The notes under the pieces are model-generated. The model was given only the letters and a program-made list of their open reading frames with translations. It was not told the DNA's origin and did no database searches. Below, piece by piece: positions 22,601 through 34,211 of a stretch of DNA of 64,000 bases (its first letter is position 1; every line of letters begins with the position of its first letter). A program made the translations under genes and the position numbers. The stretch is from positions 4,975,564 to 5,039,563 of the forward strand of contig SSBO01000012.1 of NCBI GenBank assembly GCA_005281725.1, given 5' to 3'. Source of the stretch: Wuchereria bancrofti. Its lineage: Eukaryota; Nematoda; Chromadorea; Rhabditida; Onchocercidae.

Positions 22601-24447
22601 AGGTAGTTTGATTCACATTTTACATGCAAATAAAACAATTTTATTCATTTCGATCTTACCAAATTCTTTTTCCTGTGAGTTCCTCTCTTTCTATAATGAT
22701 AAAAAGAATGATAATGAATTATAATTAAAAACTCTTTCTAGGGAACCAGTTTACTAAATACAAGAAACAATCAAAGTAATATCCCTCTCTTTGTCCTATC
22801 CCTGCCCCGTGTTTTTCCCTCCTATTTCCTTTCACGCTTTTATTCTGCCCAATTCTCTGAATGCAAAAATGAAGAAATTCAAGTGAGAGCGGGAATAAAT
22901 ATGGATTACTTTAGGTAGCAGTTCGCTTGTTACTTAATTCGTGACGCCATGAATGGATTAACGAAATCCCCACTGTCCTTCTCTATTATTTAGCAAACCG
23001 CTGTTAAGGAACTTTGCCAAACACAGCGGGGAAAGAAAATCTTGTTGATCAATACCCAAAATCAATACATTACGTTCACCTTTGACTAGATGACTAAATT
23101 ATTATCACTAAATGACCAGTAAATGATAACCATAAACGTGTAATAAAGCTTCCAACATAGTGTTCAAGTAGCGACATAGTGCTACTATACTTTTAGTCAT
23201 TTCATTCTTAAACAGACTGAGTCTATTAACTGGTTTTAGACCATTTCAGCTATGTATTTCAAATACTGTAATATCTCCAAAGCTTTGGTAACAAAGCTGT
23301 TACTTAGACAAGAGATAAGCCATGTTACTTAATCCATCCATGTGTTTATATATCTCCAAAAGACTAAAAAGAGATCCTACAACATTTCTGGATTAGCTTG
23401 GAACCTTCATCCCATTATGGCTAACTATGCAATAGAAAATTTTCGACAAGAAATTTACGGTCCTTAGCATAATTTACTTTTTCGCTACACCACTACTCTC
23501 CAATATTTCGGGAATACTGTCTGGGAAATAATAGTAATAACGGAAATCATCATAGATTCAATGTTTTGATTAATTTTTGTCATGTTAACAGTTTCAGTTT
23601 TGCTCAACTAAACTGTAGAAGTGTTGTAAAACGAAAGTGACAAACACAAAAACTAACAGTAATTGCAGCTTTAGCACCAGCGCCCACAGCAGGCATGTGA
23701 TCCCGAAACAGTTCGCATATACGAGCCTGTCCTGGCGATAAGCCTTGCAAGGTTAAGCAAGTCGGTCGGGCATTACTTCCAGCTAGTAAATTTGCTGTGC
23801 TTAGTTGGGCAACTGAAGACCTATAATTTAATAAAAAAGTCATATGATTTCAAGCAAAGCCTTTCTAAAATCATATCAGCAAATTTTAAACTAGAACACA
23901 GAGTATGTAATTTTCTTTTAGTAATTTTACGGTAACAAGAATCCAAGTTAGCAGAGATTCTTCGACGAAAATTTTCAATCCCGTAACATTACTATAATTT
24001 TTTTCAATAAATAAAAGTGGATTTTTGAGAAGCATAAAGAACAAGCCGGCAGGCACATCATCCATGTTCGAGCAATTTGTCCGCCGCTGGTAGTACAGCT
24101 CGACGCCCGATTAAACAAGAAGTTCGTAATATCAGACCTGTCAGTCATTTACCCATTAATTACAGCTTACTACTTGGTTACGCTTACAGTGAAACAATTG
24201 ATTTTTAGTATAACAAGAATACGAGTGTGAAGATGTCACTACATAAAGCGTTAACTTGTTTTGTAGTTTATATTTAAAATACCATAAATTTATTGTGCAT
24301 TCAAAATTTTAATATATAAACAAATGACAGCTTCAGCGTGAAAATTGCAACTAACCACCATGAAGCATCTATAACAGCACTGACAATTATCAAAGAGGAG
24401 AATAACAGAAGCCAGTGAATCAGTAATAAGTAATGAATAATGTGCAT
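19604..24447 (-). CDS. cwn-2: CWN-2, secreted Wnt ligand of the Wnt-5 type
   Basis: Secreted lipid-modified Wnt that signals through Frizzled/Ror-type receptors; in C. elegans CWN-2 guides neurite growth and cell migration. Seven exons, in transcript order 24447-24356, 23820-23658, 21597-21513, 21073-20781, 20579-20433, 20343-20165, 19769-19604, all in phase and giving 374 aa, close to vertebrate WNT5A. Residues 1-27 are a signal peptide ([18 protein letters not shown]...). Then come a Wnt core with [30 protein letters not shown] and [10 protein letters not shown], where Ser227 is the expected palmitoleoylation site. The end is the cysteine-rich CCGRGYN...[10 protein letters not shown] block closing in CK. 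The Wnt-5 assignment rests on DASWW after the signal peptide, [10 protein letters not shown] and INARGNMQ. The ATG directly follows TTTCAG. The exon 5 donor (GTCATA at 20432) is weak. Orthology to cwn-2 rather than another Wnt is inference from these motifs. Confidence 0.93.
21598..23657 (-). other. Long second intron of cwn-2
   Basis: A 2.06-kb intron between the exon ending GAKAAIT and the exon beginning ECQHQF. The donor is GTTAGT and the acceptor TTTTTTTCAG. Open frames inside it, such as 22053-22259 on the minus strand, do not resemble Wnt or any family I know. Confidence 0.6.
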
Positions 24448-24461
24448 CTGAAAGTTTTTTT
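24448..24461 (-). other. Splice acceptor abutting the cwn-2 start codon
   Basis: On the minus strand the sequence reads A-run, CTTTCAG, then ATG of cwn-2 with no spacing. A nematode-type acceptor touching the first codon of a signal-peptide exon is typical of spliced-leader trans-splicing, or of an untranslated upstream exon. The sequence alone cannot separate these. Confidence 0.5.
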
Positions 24462-27400
24462 ATTTCAGATTTACAATGATTGTTTGAGCAGTACGAACAA
24501 TACACAAGGTAGGTTATCGCATGGAAAATTTGGCATTGCTGAAATACGATGGAGTAATTCTTAGTTATGGCCAAAAATATTCATCAAAATATTCAATTCT
24601 TAATATTTGCAATTCAATCTAACTATTAAAATTCTGAATATAGTTCTGCAATTGCTAAAAAAATTCATGCCGTGCCAGTAGTTACCATTTAAAATGGCTA
24701 GCATCTTGTTAGTTAGTTTCTGTATTTAAAAATTTTTGCACTTTGAACTAATTTTAAGTTATATTTTCGACGAACACTTCGCTTTTTAAATATTTTAATA
24801 TTAATAATATCTTGAACGCTTTTATTCTACATGTAATTTCAGCAACTTTCCTTAATTAGAAAAACAATTAGTTTCACATTAATTCTGATGTGTCTATCCG
24901 AAAATTTGTGATAAAATATATATATATATATATATATGGAACAATATCGTCCGATGTCTTAGCATCACTAAAAGCTCTTAACCAAAAATGAAAGGAACAA
25001 TTACGACTGTCGGTTTGAAACCAGCAATTGCAATAGACTACAGTGTCCACTGCCTAGACGAACTTCGAATGATTCGTCGAAAATTTAGAATTATTGATTA
25101 TATAATGATAATTTGAATTTCGAGGCAGCAACCTCGAAGTTTGTTTCTCTGTAAGCATTCAAAATATGCAATGTAAGCAAACTGAAAATGAGAAAGCTTA
25201 ATACAAAAACTATGAAATATAGAAACAAGAAGCGAGAAATTGCAATACCAAAGCAGAACATTTGCTGAAGTAATGATGAGTCTAATGCAGTTTGGCTTGA
25301 AGTCACCATCAGCATGTATATATATGATATATCCAAAGCTATAAATTAAAATGGAATATAGTAAACTTTATAGAAATTCTTATAAGTGTGGATAATGAAA
25401 ACCTTTTAAGATTAGATGGCTGTCACTTCGTACTCGATCCAAATCTCAGATAAACAGAGGAAGAGCGATTAGGTGGGTACGAATTCAACTTCTCTGTCCA
25501 TTTTGCTATATATTCTTGTTTCGAATGGTGCAAGTGCATATCTAATAAACTAGGGGAGCTTTGCGCTTCCCTGGATGTTAGTGTATTGGACTGCCTAAAT
25601 AGCAAATTTGAAATTCTCGGTGAATGAACCAAAATTCGCTATCAGTCAAATATTTCACTTGCATATACGTTATGAACCTGAGTATACGTTACTTTGAAAC
25701 TCGATCGGTTATGAACCATATTATTGTTTTTATTAATTTTCCGTATTATTGCTCATATCTCATGGAAGAACATAAGTTATTCCTGAAATTTGGTTATTCA
25801 TTTTCACATTATACTCTTCCATTTTTCATGCATTACACTTGACATAATTTCATCGTTAGGAGAATCTTTCCCAGCAAATCCATGGAAAAAAGGAAATACT
25901 TCATCATTTTTCCATTTCATTCATTTTTGAGTGTCATAGTGTTCATGTTGCTTTCGCAGCTCATTAGGTGTTTTGGACTGGGATTTCGGATTTCCGAAAT
26001 CCAGGCGCAAAGCCGAAAGAAAGCAGAAAGATAATAAAAGACGGAGGAAATGGAGACAAATTAATCCTGAAAAAACAGGAAGAGTTGGACATCATTTACA
26101 CGGATATTATATACTACCTCATGTAAATCAACCATATACTAGGGACGGTTTTAAGTGTTTAGTGTTTCCCGAATTAATGAAAAAACTAGTTTTTGTAACA
26201 TTTAGTAATTATATTATCAACAAATAAATAAGAATGTAGAAAAAAAGAATGAAAAGTTCAACTTTTATTTGCTATTTGTCGTCATGGTATTGCTAAAATA
26301 TCAATCGAACAACATTACCAAATGAAGATGAATGATCATTGTGTCATCCGAGGACATTACTATCATATTTAATACATATTGCTGAATATTCAGTCTATAT
26401 TAATATAGTATTAGCCAATGTCAACTATCGAATAAGTACGAGGATTGCGGTGGTCATAAGTGCATATGTGACTGTCAGATAAGTGTTAACAATATTAATC
26501 ATTGCTGTGATGTTCAAAAGAACAGCAATGTTTACTGAGTTTCCGTTCACCACATACCTTGGATTGTTTATCATTGAAATTTGGAATCGACCTGTCGTCT
26601 GATTATTAAAATGGTTAATTGAAGATTAAAAATGAAAAAAAAAATTTGAGAACTATGGATGGAGTGTGCTAATGGATCAACACATGATCAAGTGGAAAGG
26701 CTGAGCAGAAAGGGAGAGAGCGGGATGTGGGGAAGGGAAAAATGTTTTGGTCCAATGCCCAGTCGTGGAAGTTCTGAGATTGCTAAGATTGATGATTCTT
26801 TTCTCACTTGCTCGCCTGAAAAGATTGATTGTTTCACCGATCGAACAGTTGAGAGAAACTTTCTGCACCAACATTAGGGACAGTTGGAATAAAGCAAAGG
26901 CAGATAGATCGATAGATGGGTGAATGGAAGAAACAAGTCTACTACGCCCGAGAAATTATAAATGCAAAGATTTACATTCTGTTTCTAGCGTACATTTATA
27001 CTGTATTGATGTTAAATTTCTTCCTGGACTTAAGATTTTTCTCAATAGTAATTGCAGCAATGTAGTTCCCGAGGATTGATCAGCCTTGCACAAACTGAAT
27101 AGAATTGAAAAAGTGATTAGTAGTTATCGTTAACATTCTCCCAATAATAACTAAATCTGATAATTTTGGTGAAAAGAAACGACTTGGACGAAGATCTAAA
27201 GAAATTCCTTTTCAGGTAACTTTGTATAAAGTTTTGTGCGCATGAAATATATTGCTTTGAAAACCTAAATTTATTTAAGATAAGGTTTAAAACACTTGTT
27301 TTTAGATATTAGTCCTATTTCTAGCATTTTTTCAATTTGTAAGGTGAAAACTATAATATAATAACCACTATCTTAATTCCTTGCCGTATCGACTATAGCT

Positions 27401-30400
27401 TGATTACGTGTCGCTATATCTAGAAATACAAAGATTCCTTAATTTCCGACTTCTGCAACGCTAGACAAATATCAACAGCCTGCTTGCTGTATTACAAACG
27501 GCTTTTAAAACTTACAAAAATAAATTAACAAACAAAAAAAAAAAATGAAAATGAAAAGTGGAAGGAAATTAAGGACAATTGTGATACAGGTAAAACAACC
27601 GAGAAATGTGATAATGTTCATAAAAGGCAGCCAAAAAAATGAAATTTGGGGTAACAAGCTGTTAATAATAATATAAGCCTCGTTTTAAATTTATTGAATA
27701 ATACGTCTCGTTTTAAATTTAATGCCAACGTTGGCCTAAACTGGCAGTTATTCATTTAAGGAATGCTTGAAATTTCTATACATTTCTAACCTCTATAGAA
27801 TTGCAAAACAAAATTTTATTTCATAGTAAGCTTTCTATATAAATATATTCTATAAAAATTTTCGGAATAGTAAGCTTTCGGCTTTCATCATTTAGAAAGC
27901 TGGTAGCATAAAAGAAATTAAGAGGATTAACGGAAACTTCTCTATGTTTCAGATAAAAAATTCAGACAGAAACTTCATGCTGTCCATAATTTGAATTTAA
28001 TTAGGAGTGTATAAAATGGAAATTGGAAGAATTAATTAAGCTGTCATGCACTGGTTGTTTAAATGTTGTAATCAGATTTATTCTTGACTGATGTTTTCAA
28101 AGTGAGTCCGTTTGTTTCACTTCCCCAAAGAAAGTTAAATTTCCTACGCTACGTCAGGATGATGTGCGGTTTTATTTCTGCGTAAGTGTACAATTACTAA
28201 ATTTATTCCTTTTAATGGTGGAAATTTTTTTTTAAAGTACTTTTTATTTTGTTTAAATGAAGTTGAATATATTTTATAAATTAGTTAAGAAGTATGAAAC
28301 ATTTTAATATTAATCATTTGTGCTCAAAACACAAGTGGGACCATCACCAAATATAAGACGAAAAGCATTTCACTTCGGGAAAGTTTTAAGATGTAGAAAA
28401 AATGAGAAGGTTACCAACAGAAATAGGACTGAAGTCATAATGAGTGACAATTCATGTCATCTTAATACGAATTGGACGAAATGTATCAAGGGAAGAAAAT
28501 CAGATGATAAAGAATATAATGTAGCCTGTACACATTTAAAAAGATACTATTAATACCGATTTCTACAAATATCATTTCAAAAAATGTTGATATCGATTGA
28601 GCAAATTGGATGACAGAGGAACGGAAGTGTTTTTATTGTTATTATTTGATGGAGCACTTCATTTTATGCTTGGAATTCAAATAAAATAATAATCAGTGGA
28701 AAAATGTTTCAAACTGAGAAGAGAAACACTTAATCTGAGTAAAAACCTTAATCTTGGTTAGGAGAAGCAAACATTGAGAATTATAGATACTTTCAAACTT
28801 TAGTTGCATGAAGTTAAAGTAAGAGGATGGATCATGACAATTTTTATAACTTAAGAAACGATTATATAATAATTACGATAGCGCTGCAAAAAATCCTGAT
28901 CACTGAATAAAGTTGTTTGAAATAATTTACGCACGACAGGCACGATATTAATCAAAAAAGTTTCAACTACGAAGTATTGCTGGAAGTGTTCACTTTCCTA
29001 GAACAAAAAAATGGAATGTTCCTGGAAGTATCAAAGTCTTCATACAGTTGTAACATTACAATTATTAGCAATGACACCATTTGTCATTCATACACTTTTA
29101 TGGGAAAGAAACAATCTATCATAATAAATAAATGAAATCTGCCATTATTTGCTATACCATTTTCGATTAATTTAGGTATTTATTTACAACAATTTAGTAC
29201 ACTATCATCTTCTGGAATAATGTGAACAGAAAGTCAATAAAGCAAAAGCTTTTTCAGTTTTCTTTTCGCTTCAATTTTGATTATCCACTCTTCATTATAG
29301 GACGACATCAACTAATAACTTAATAAAAAATAAAACTCTGAATCCATGTAATTGTAGAATGTTACATTTAAGTGTGAATCTAAAAGCTTGAATTTCAAAT
29401 TTCTATGTATTTCATAATTTTATTCACGATACCCTTGATTTAAAATAAGTGCTAAATAAAGTAGCTTTTAGATTCACACTTAAATGCTACAGATCATTGT
29501 TACTGATACAGTAAACTGCGAGAGTGAAATCAGTAATTAGCCCGATGCATTGACTGCCTGAATAATGTGTTTGTTACACAGCTAAACAGAAAAAATAATA
29601 ATAAATTCCGATTCAGATACTCAGATGTCTTCTGCTGCAAAACAGTGCAAATATTTGCCTGTTGCAGTAAATCAAATTGGGTGATAGTTTTACTGCTCAG
29701 ACCACACCATCCTAAGAGCTATATCTTTTGGTCCCTTTCTTCAGCTCTTGACACTATTATTTTTCTTTTTAGGGTTACAAGTCTTACTGATTGATTTCAT
29801 TCATATCTTTTGCATGCTTGCTTTTGCTCAATTTAGATGACGTTATTTAAACAGAAATAGAAATTTGTGTCTGAAAATAATTATATTGCTTATTATTGTT
29901 AATTAAAACATGAAAAAAATGGTTTTCAATCGTTACATTTGACATAGGTCTACAAAAATTTTCACTTATTGCAACTTTATTAGAATAAAGCAGCTTTTAC
30001 GAGTAACGAGCGGTATAATTAAATGGATCCTGTCTGCAATAAGAAATATTTTAATTATTCATAAAAATAATCATGCAGTTAAATAGGGCTATGTTAGCCC
30101 GAAAAAGTGCTGGAAAACGAAACAAAAGTTAGTGGAAGGCGACTGAGGAAATCAAAACCCAAATAAACTAGGTATTTGCAGAAGTTAGTGTATTCGCTTC
30201 CTCTTCGACAAAGTTTCGTAAATACCAATTCAGCTACCGAATAGATGTTGTCCAGTACCGGTGACTTCTACTGTTGGGCGATAGCTTGGAATTGAATGAA
30301 AGCAATTAATTTTGAAAAATACACGAAAAGACTGAATTGAATTAATGCACCCTTTGAAGCAAGTCTCAATATCCCTGAGAAAAAAAAACCTCAGAAATCT

Positions 30401-32848
30401 CAAACACTCACTATTATCTAATTAACTGGACAAGGAAAATGAATGAAACGCCAAGGATGATGCACCAGCGACGCCTTGCTGCGAGGGAGATATTGCGCGA
30501 TATGGAAATACGAAATGGACCTAATGACACTGTTTGCATTTCTGATTATATGCTTATCAGTTTATTACATCTTCCAAACGACTGCTCAGCAGAACTGTTT
30601 GCCAAATCTTTTCCTTCTCCCCACTCTCCCCATCCTAATGTCTGCTCATCTTCCGTGCACTTCACATTCACTGTTAATCGAGCTCTCAGATTCCCTATTC
30701 CTAAGAGTTTTAATTCACACTCTTTCAGTAATTTAACGAGGATAAACGGACGGGTAACAAGAGAGAAGGTCTGTTGCTAATGAATAATGGTACGAAATGA
30801 AACAACTTTATTGAATTTGAGAACAGTCTGTTTGTTTTGATAAATAACTCTGCAACCACTATTTTCATCAAATGTAAGTGAAGAAAATTTGAGACGTGAA
30901 GAAATGCTACAAATGGTCTTATTGTTATAAGAGAAGAATTACAATAGTAGAAGTACTTGTTGTTATAATGTAATAGAAGTATTGTTATAAAAGAAATATC
31001 AATTAATTCTATAACAATACTCTGAAACTTATGTAGATTAACTGATTTTGGAGTTTTGAAATTCTTCACAAAGAGACTTTATAAAAGATGATAAAAGGTT
31101 TTTTCATGAAACAAGCAAACTTGACATCAACTTCGAAAAATTAATTTAGTACAATAGAATTGGTCAAATGGGCACTCTGTCTGCTTCTGTCAATATTTTG
31201 AATAATCGGTACAGTGAAACTAAAAAGTCAATTTATTTTGATACATAAAGTGATTTAAATCTGAATCCATCGATTTGGATAACAATTCAAAAAAAGCAAC
31301 TAACATTTGAACTGGCCAGTAGTATATCAGAAAGTAGTAGTGCATGCGCCACTTAAACTTTTGAGCAGATTTTTCCATCGTCTTCCTGTGATTGTTACGA
31401 TATAACGGTGTGCTTTTATTTTATTCAAAATGTTGTTTAGGACACCTGGAACAGGCTGAACGATGAAAAATGAAGTCCGTATCAGTCAACACATACCTTG
31501 TGAAATTGGGAAGCTCTTGGTCTCATGGCAAGGTAACATTATCATAGGATAGCCTCAAAAAAGAAAAATGATAGCTCGACACACATCTCAGAAGCATCTA
31601 ATTTGTGCTTTTCTCAATATGGTGACAAACAAGAAATAATTACTGAAGTGAGAAAACTGAAGAAGAGGAAATCCCTCTGTCTCTAAGTTCGAACGACATC
31701 TAATCGGAAATGGGTAGTTTATCGGCAGAGTTAAATCAGAAGGAAAGTTACATAGGGGTCAAAATCGAAAACAGGAATTAGCAGGTACGAGTTGGATGCT
31801 TCGCTGCGCAAAAATTCGGTCCACATTAAGAGTTGAATGCACTTAAAGAGTTTGTGCTAATATGGAAAAGACTAATAGATTCCTCGTACATATATCTAAT
31901 TTGGTCTAGTGCGTAGGATTTATTTTGCAGCTATTCAAAATGTTGGCATTTTTAATAGAAAAAAAAATTGAAAAACATTCCATCTTTTTTCGCTTGTGTA
32001 GTAATACTATCCTGAAATTAATCACTGTTCTTGACAAACAAATTCAAGTTTGGACAAATCAGAAACTTAAAATTACTTATATAATTTACTGAAAAGACAT
32101 TATGTTGGAGAATTCTGTACTACACCATTAGTTAATAAACAATCTGACCAATCATTATGGCTGTCTCGTCACCCTGACAATCTTTTTTCATTCATTTGTG
32201 GTTTATGTTAGAATGAAGGAAAATTTCGCTAAAAATTTACTAAAATGCTATTAAATGAATTCTTAACTTGTTTCTTGTAAAAATAAATGCAGGAAAACGA
32301 ATACGTTACTTCATTGTTTATCAAATTGAAAGCTGCGTGTGGTGAAAGCAAAATTAATTTTATGGGATAGAATGAAATTCACTTCTAGCGCATCAGAGCG
32401 TAATTTCTTACTCAGGATAGAACCAAGAGATAAAGTAGTCTGCTCCTTTTTTAAATGATCATTTATAGTTGGAAAACTGTAGCAATTGAGACAGAAATGA
32501 CAAAAATCTCTCTAATCACTAAATTTTAGCTTAAATTTATTGGTAATGTTACGGGCGAGATACATACTATTATAAAACTGACAAATAAAAGTGATTCACG
32601 ACAAGCATTCAAAATAAAGTGTACAAGGAATGATTTGTTTCGTATAAGGCCAGCTACGGGAATCCTCGATTATGGGCAGACCATTCGTATTGATATTACT
32701 TACAAGTTCAGCGTCTTTTGTTTTCATGTTTCATTGTCCTGTTTTCATTAAATAAGAAACTGCAGGGAGGGAATTGGCAGAAAAAGCAGTATTTTTAGTT
32801 ACCGCATAACGAGTAATTTTTCATTTTACATGAAAAAAGAGTTTAATA
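24462..32848. other. Gene-poor region upstream of cwn-2
   Basis: About 8.4 kb with no exon chain I can support. It holds a TA microsatellite near 24917-24937, an inverted repeat at 29365-29486, and several short open frames. One at 25973-26227 (+) is strongly basic at its start but has no usable ATG. One at 30439-30780 (+) has an ATG but loses protein-like composition after about 40 residues. The region probably holds the cwn-2 promoter on its left side. Confidence 0.45.
29365..29486. repeat. Perfect 24-bp inverted repeat with 74-bp spacer
   Basis: The arms at 29365-29388 and 29463-29486 are exact reverse complements over 24 bases (left arm begins CATTTAAGTGTGAATC). The spacer is AT-rich and not coding. 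The layout resembles a short MITE or a hairpin-forming element. No flanking target-site duplication stands out. Confidence 0.6.
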
Positions 32849-33511
32849 ATGGTTTTTTGTAGATGCGTTAACAATCAAGTACCGGAATCTGATAGACATC
32901 ACTTTGGTATCTATCATATACCAGCACCAGAAGGAGCAACATGCGCTGGTGCTTGGGCTGAACATTATGGGCCTCCACAAGGAGAACTTCGAATGAAAGT
33001 ATGTGTTTAATAGTATACTTCTGCAGTTAATGAAGTTCTCATTTGAAATTTCTAATTTCTGTCCTGGTACTTAAAATATGATTTGATGAAATTTAACTAT
33101 ACCGATGACACAGCAGTTACTCGATTTCGGTGTATATCTTCAGTATTTAGATTAATATGGAGGTCAGGCAAATGATTTCTAGAAGTTTGCTGTGAAACCG
33201 TGTCGTTTAAATCTTTCACCAAGTAGGCGACCGGTGATTTTACATATGTAACCTATCTCCTACCGCTTCTACTGCATATATGTATCGGGCTCTGTCAGCT
33301 ACTTATTATTTGCTTTAATTCCATTCTGATTAAATTTTTCTTTTTAAGAAGCATGCAGCGAATATTCGAACTGAATTTATGAGATATATATCGATTATTA
33401 CTTTAGGTCTTTTTTCAAGACGCAAAAGAACGATCACCGCCTAAAAACAGTAACGAGAACGCAAGTGCCAAAGATTCAGATTCAAAAAAAACAGGAATAA
33501 ATGAAGCATGA
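32849..33511 (+). CDS. Small two-exon protein of unknown function
   Basis: Exons 32849-32998 and 33407-33511 join in phase 0 across a GTATGT...TTTAG intron to give 84 aa. I do not recognise the family. The first exon is well composed and contains HHFGIYHIPAPEGATCAGAW followed by AEHYGPPQGE; the second is charged and low in complexity (K/N/S/D-rich) and ends at TGA. AATAAA follows 25 bases downstream. The ATG is followed by TTTTTTGTAG, which could itself be a splice acceptor, so the first four residues may be replaced by an upstream exon. It lies 700 bp upstream of unc-24 on the same strand, so promoter sharing or an operon is possible but unsupported. Confidence 0.6.
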
Positions 33512-33536
33512 TAGTTCCATTCGAAATGTACAATTA

Positions 33537-33542
33537 AATAAA
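33537..33542 (+). terminator. Polyadenylation signal AATAAA
   Basis: Canonical AATAAA 25 bases after the stop codon of the small gene ending at 33511. The spacing suits 3' end formation of that gene. Confidence 0.4.
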
Positions 33543-33688
33543 ATTGAGCAAATATAATAAAGCTAAGTAAAAATTATTATTAGTCGGATCATATCAATTG
33601 CATTTATCAACCATTTCAGGTTATTTTTTCTTTTCAGTTCATTTCTCTTAGAATATTGCTTACAAAATCCCTCTGATCACTATTTTGC

Positions 33689-33751
33689 ATCAATAATCGA
33701 TTACTACTTTGATCATATCCATCAATAATCGATTACTACTTCGATCATATT
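33689..33751. repeat. Tandem duplication of a 32-bp unit
   Basis: Two adjacent copies, 33689-33720 and 33721-33751, each beginning ATCAATAATCGATTACTACT and differing by about one base early in the unit. It lies in the short intergenic space between the small gene and unc-24. It is probably a recent slippage or duplication event; no function is implied. Confidence 0.6.
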
Positions 33752-34211
33752 TTTTCTTGCTTAGAATCGTAGATTAAAAGTATACTATTAGTGCTAATGC
33801 AGAAATCAAACGTAGCGACTGAAATTGTCAAGAGACTTCTCATTTCCTAATGCATCACAACGAAGTGTTTTATTCTCGCATTACTGAGTGACAGGCACGA
33901 GATCCCCATCACTTGGCATTCTGCTCAGTTAGGAGTTAGCTTCAAATCAGACAGATTTATTTCTAGCTATGCAGTCAATTACCACGCATTTCTCATCTAA
34001 TGCAACAGCCAGCTCGTACGCTTTTATTTTCGCTGTTAGCTGACAGTGGAGGCCGTGCAGTTGTTGTTGATGGCTGACGTATTGCTATTGATCGGAGGAG
34101 GGTATTCCTCACTGGTATTATTGTGTCCTTCTAGCCAAGTCCATGTAAATAACTTTGATCCTGAGTTTGCTCATCAATCCAAAATATTTGAGAAACACTA
34201 AAAGAAAAGAA

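Noticed and set aside
25973..26227. Basic open frame rich in K/R (KSRRKAERKQKDNKRRRKW)
   Set aside because: It lacks an ATG before the basic part, an in-frame stop lies close upstream, and no exon partner was found.
26659..26877. Open frames on both strands in a less AT-rich patch
   Set aside because: No recognisable motif on either strand and no splice sites linking to anything.
30439..30780. 113-codon plus-strand open frame with ATG
   Set aside because: Only the first about 35 residues look protein-like; no conserved motif, no splice partner, and the rest is composition-driven.
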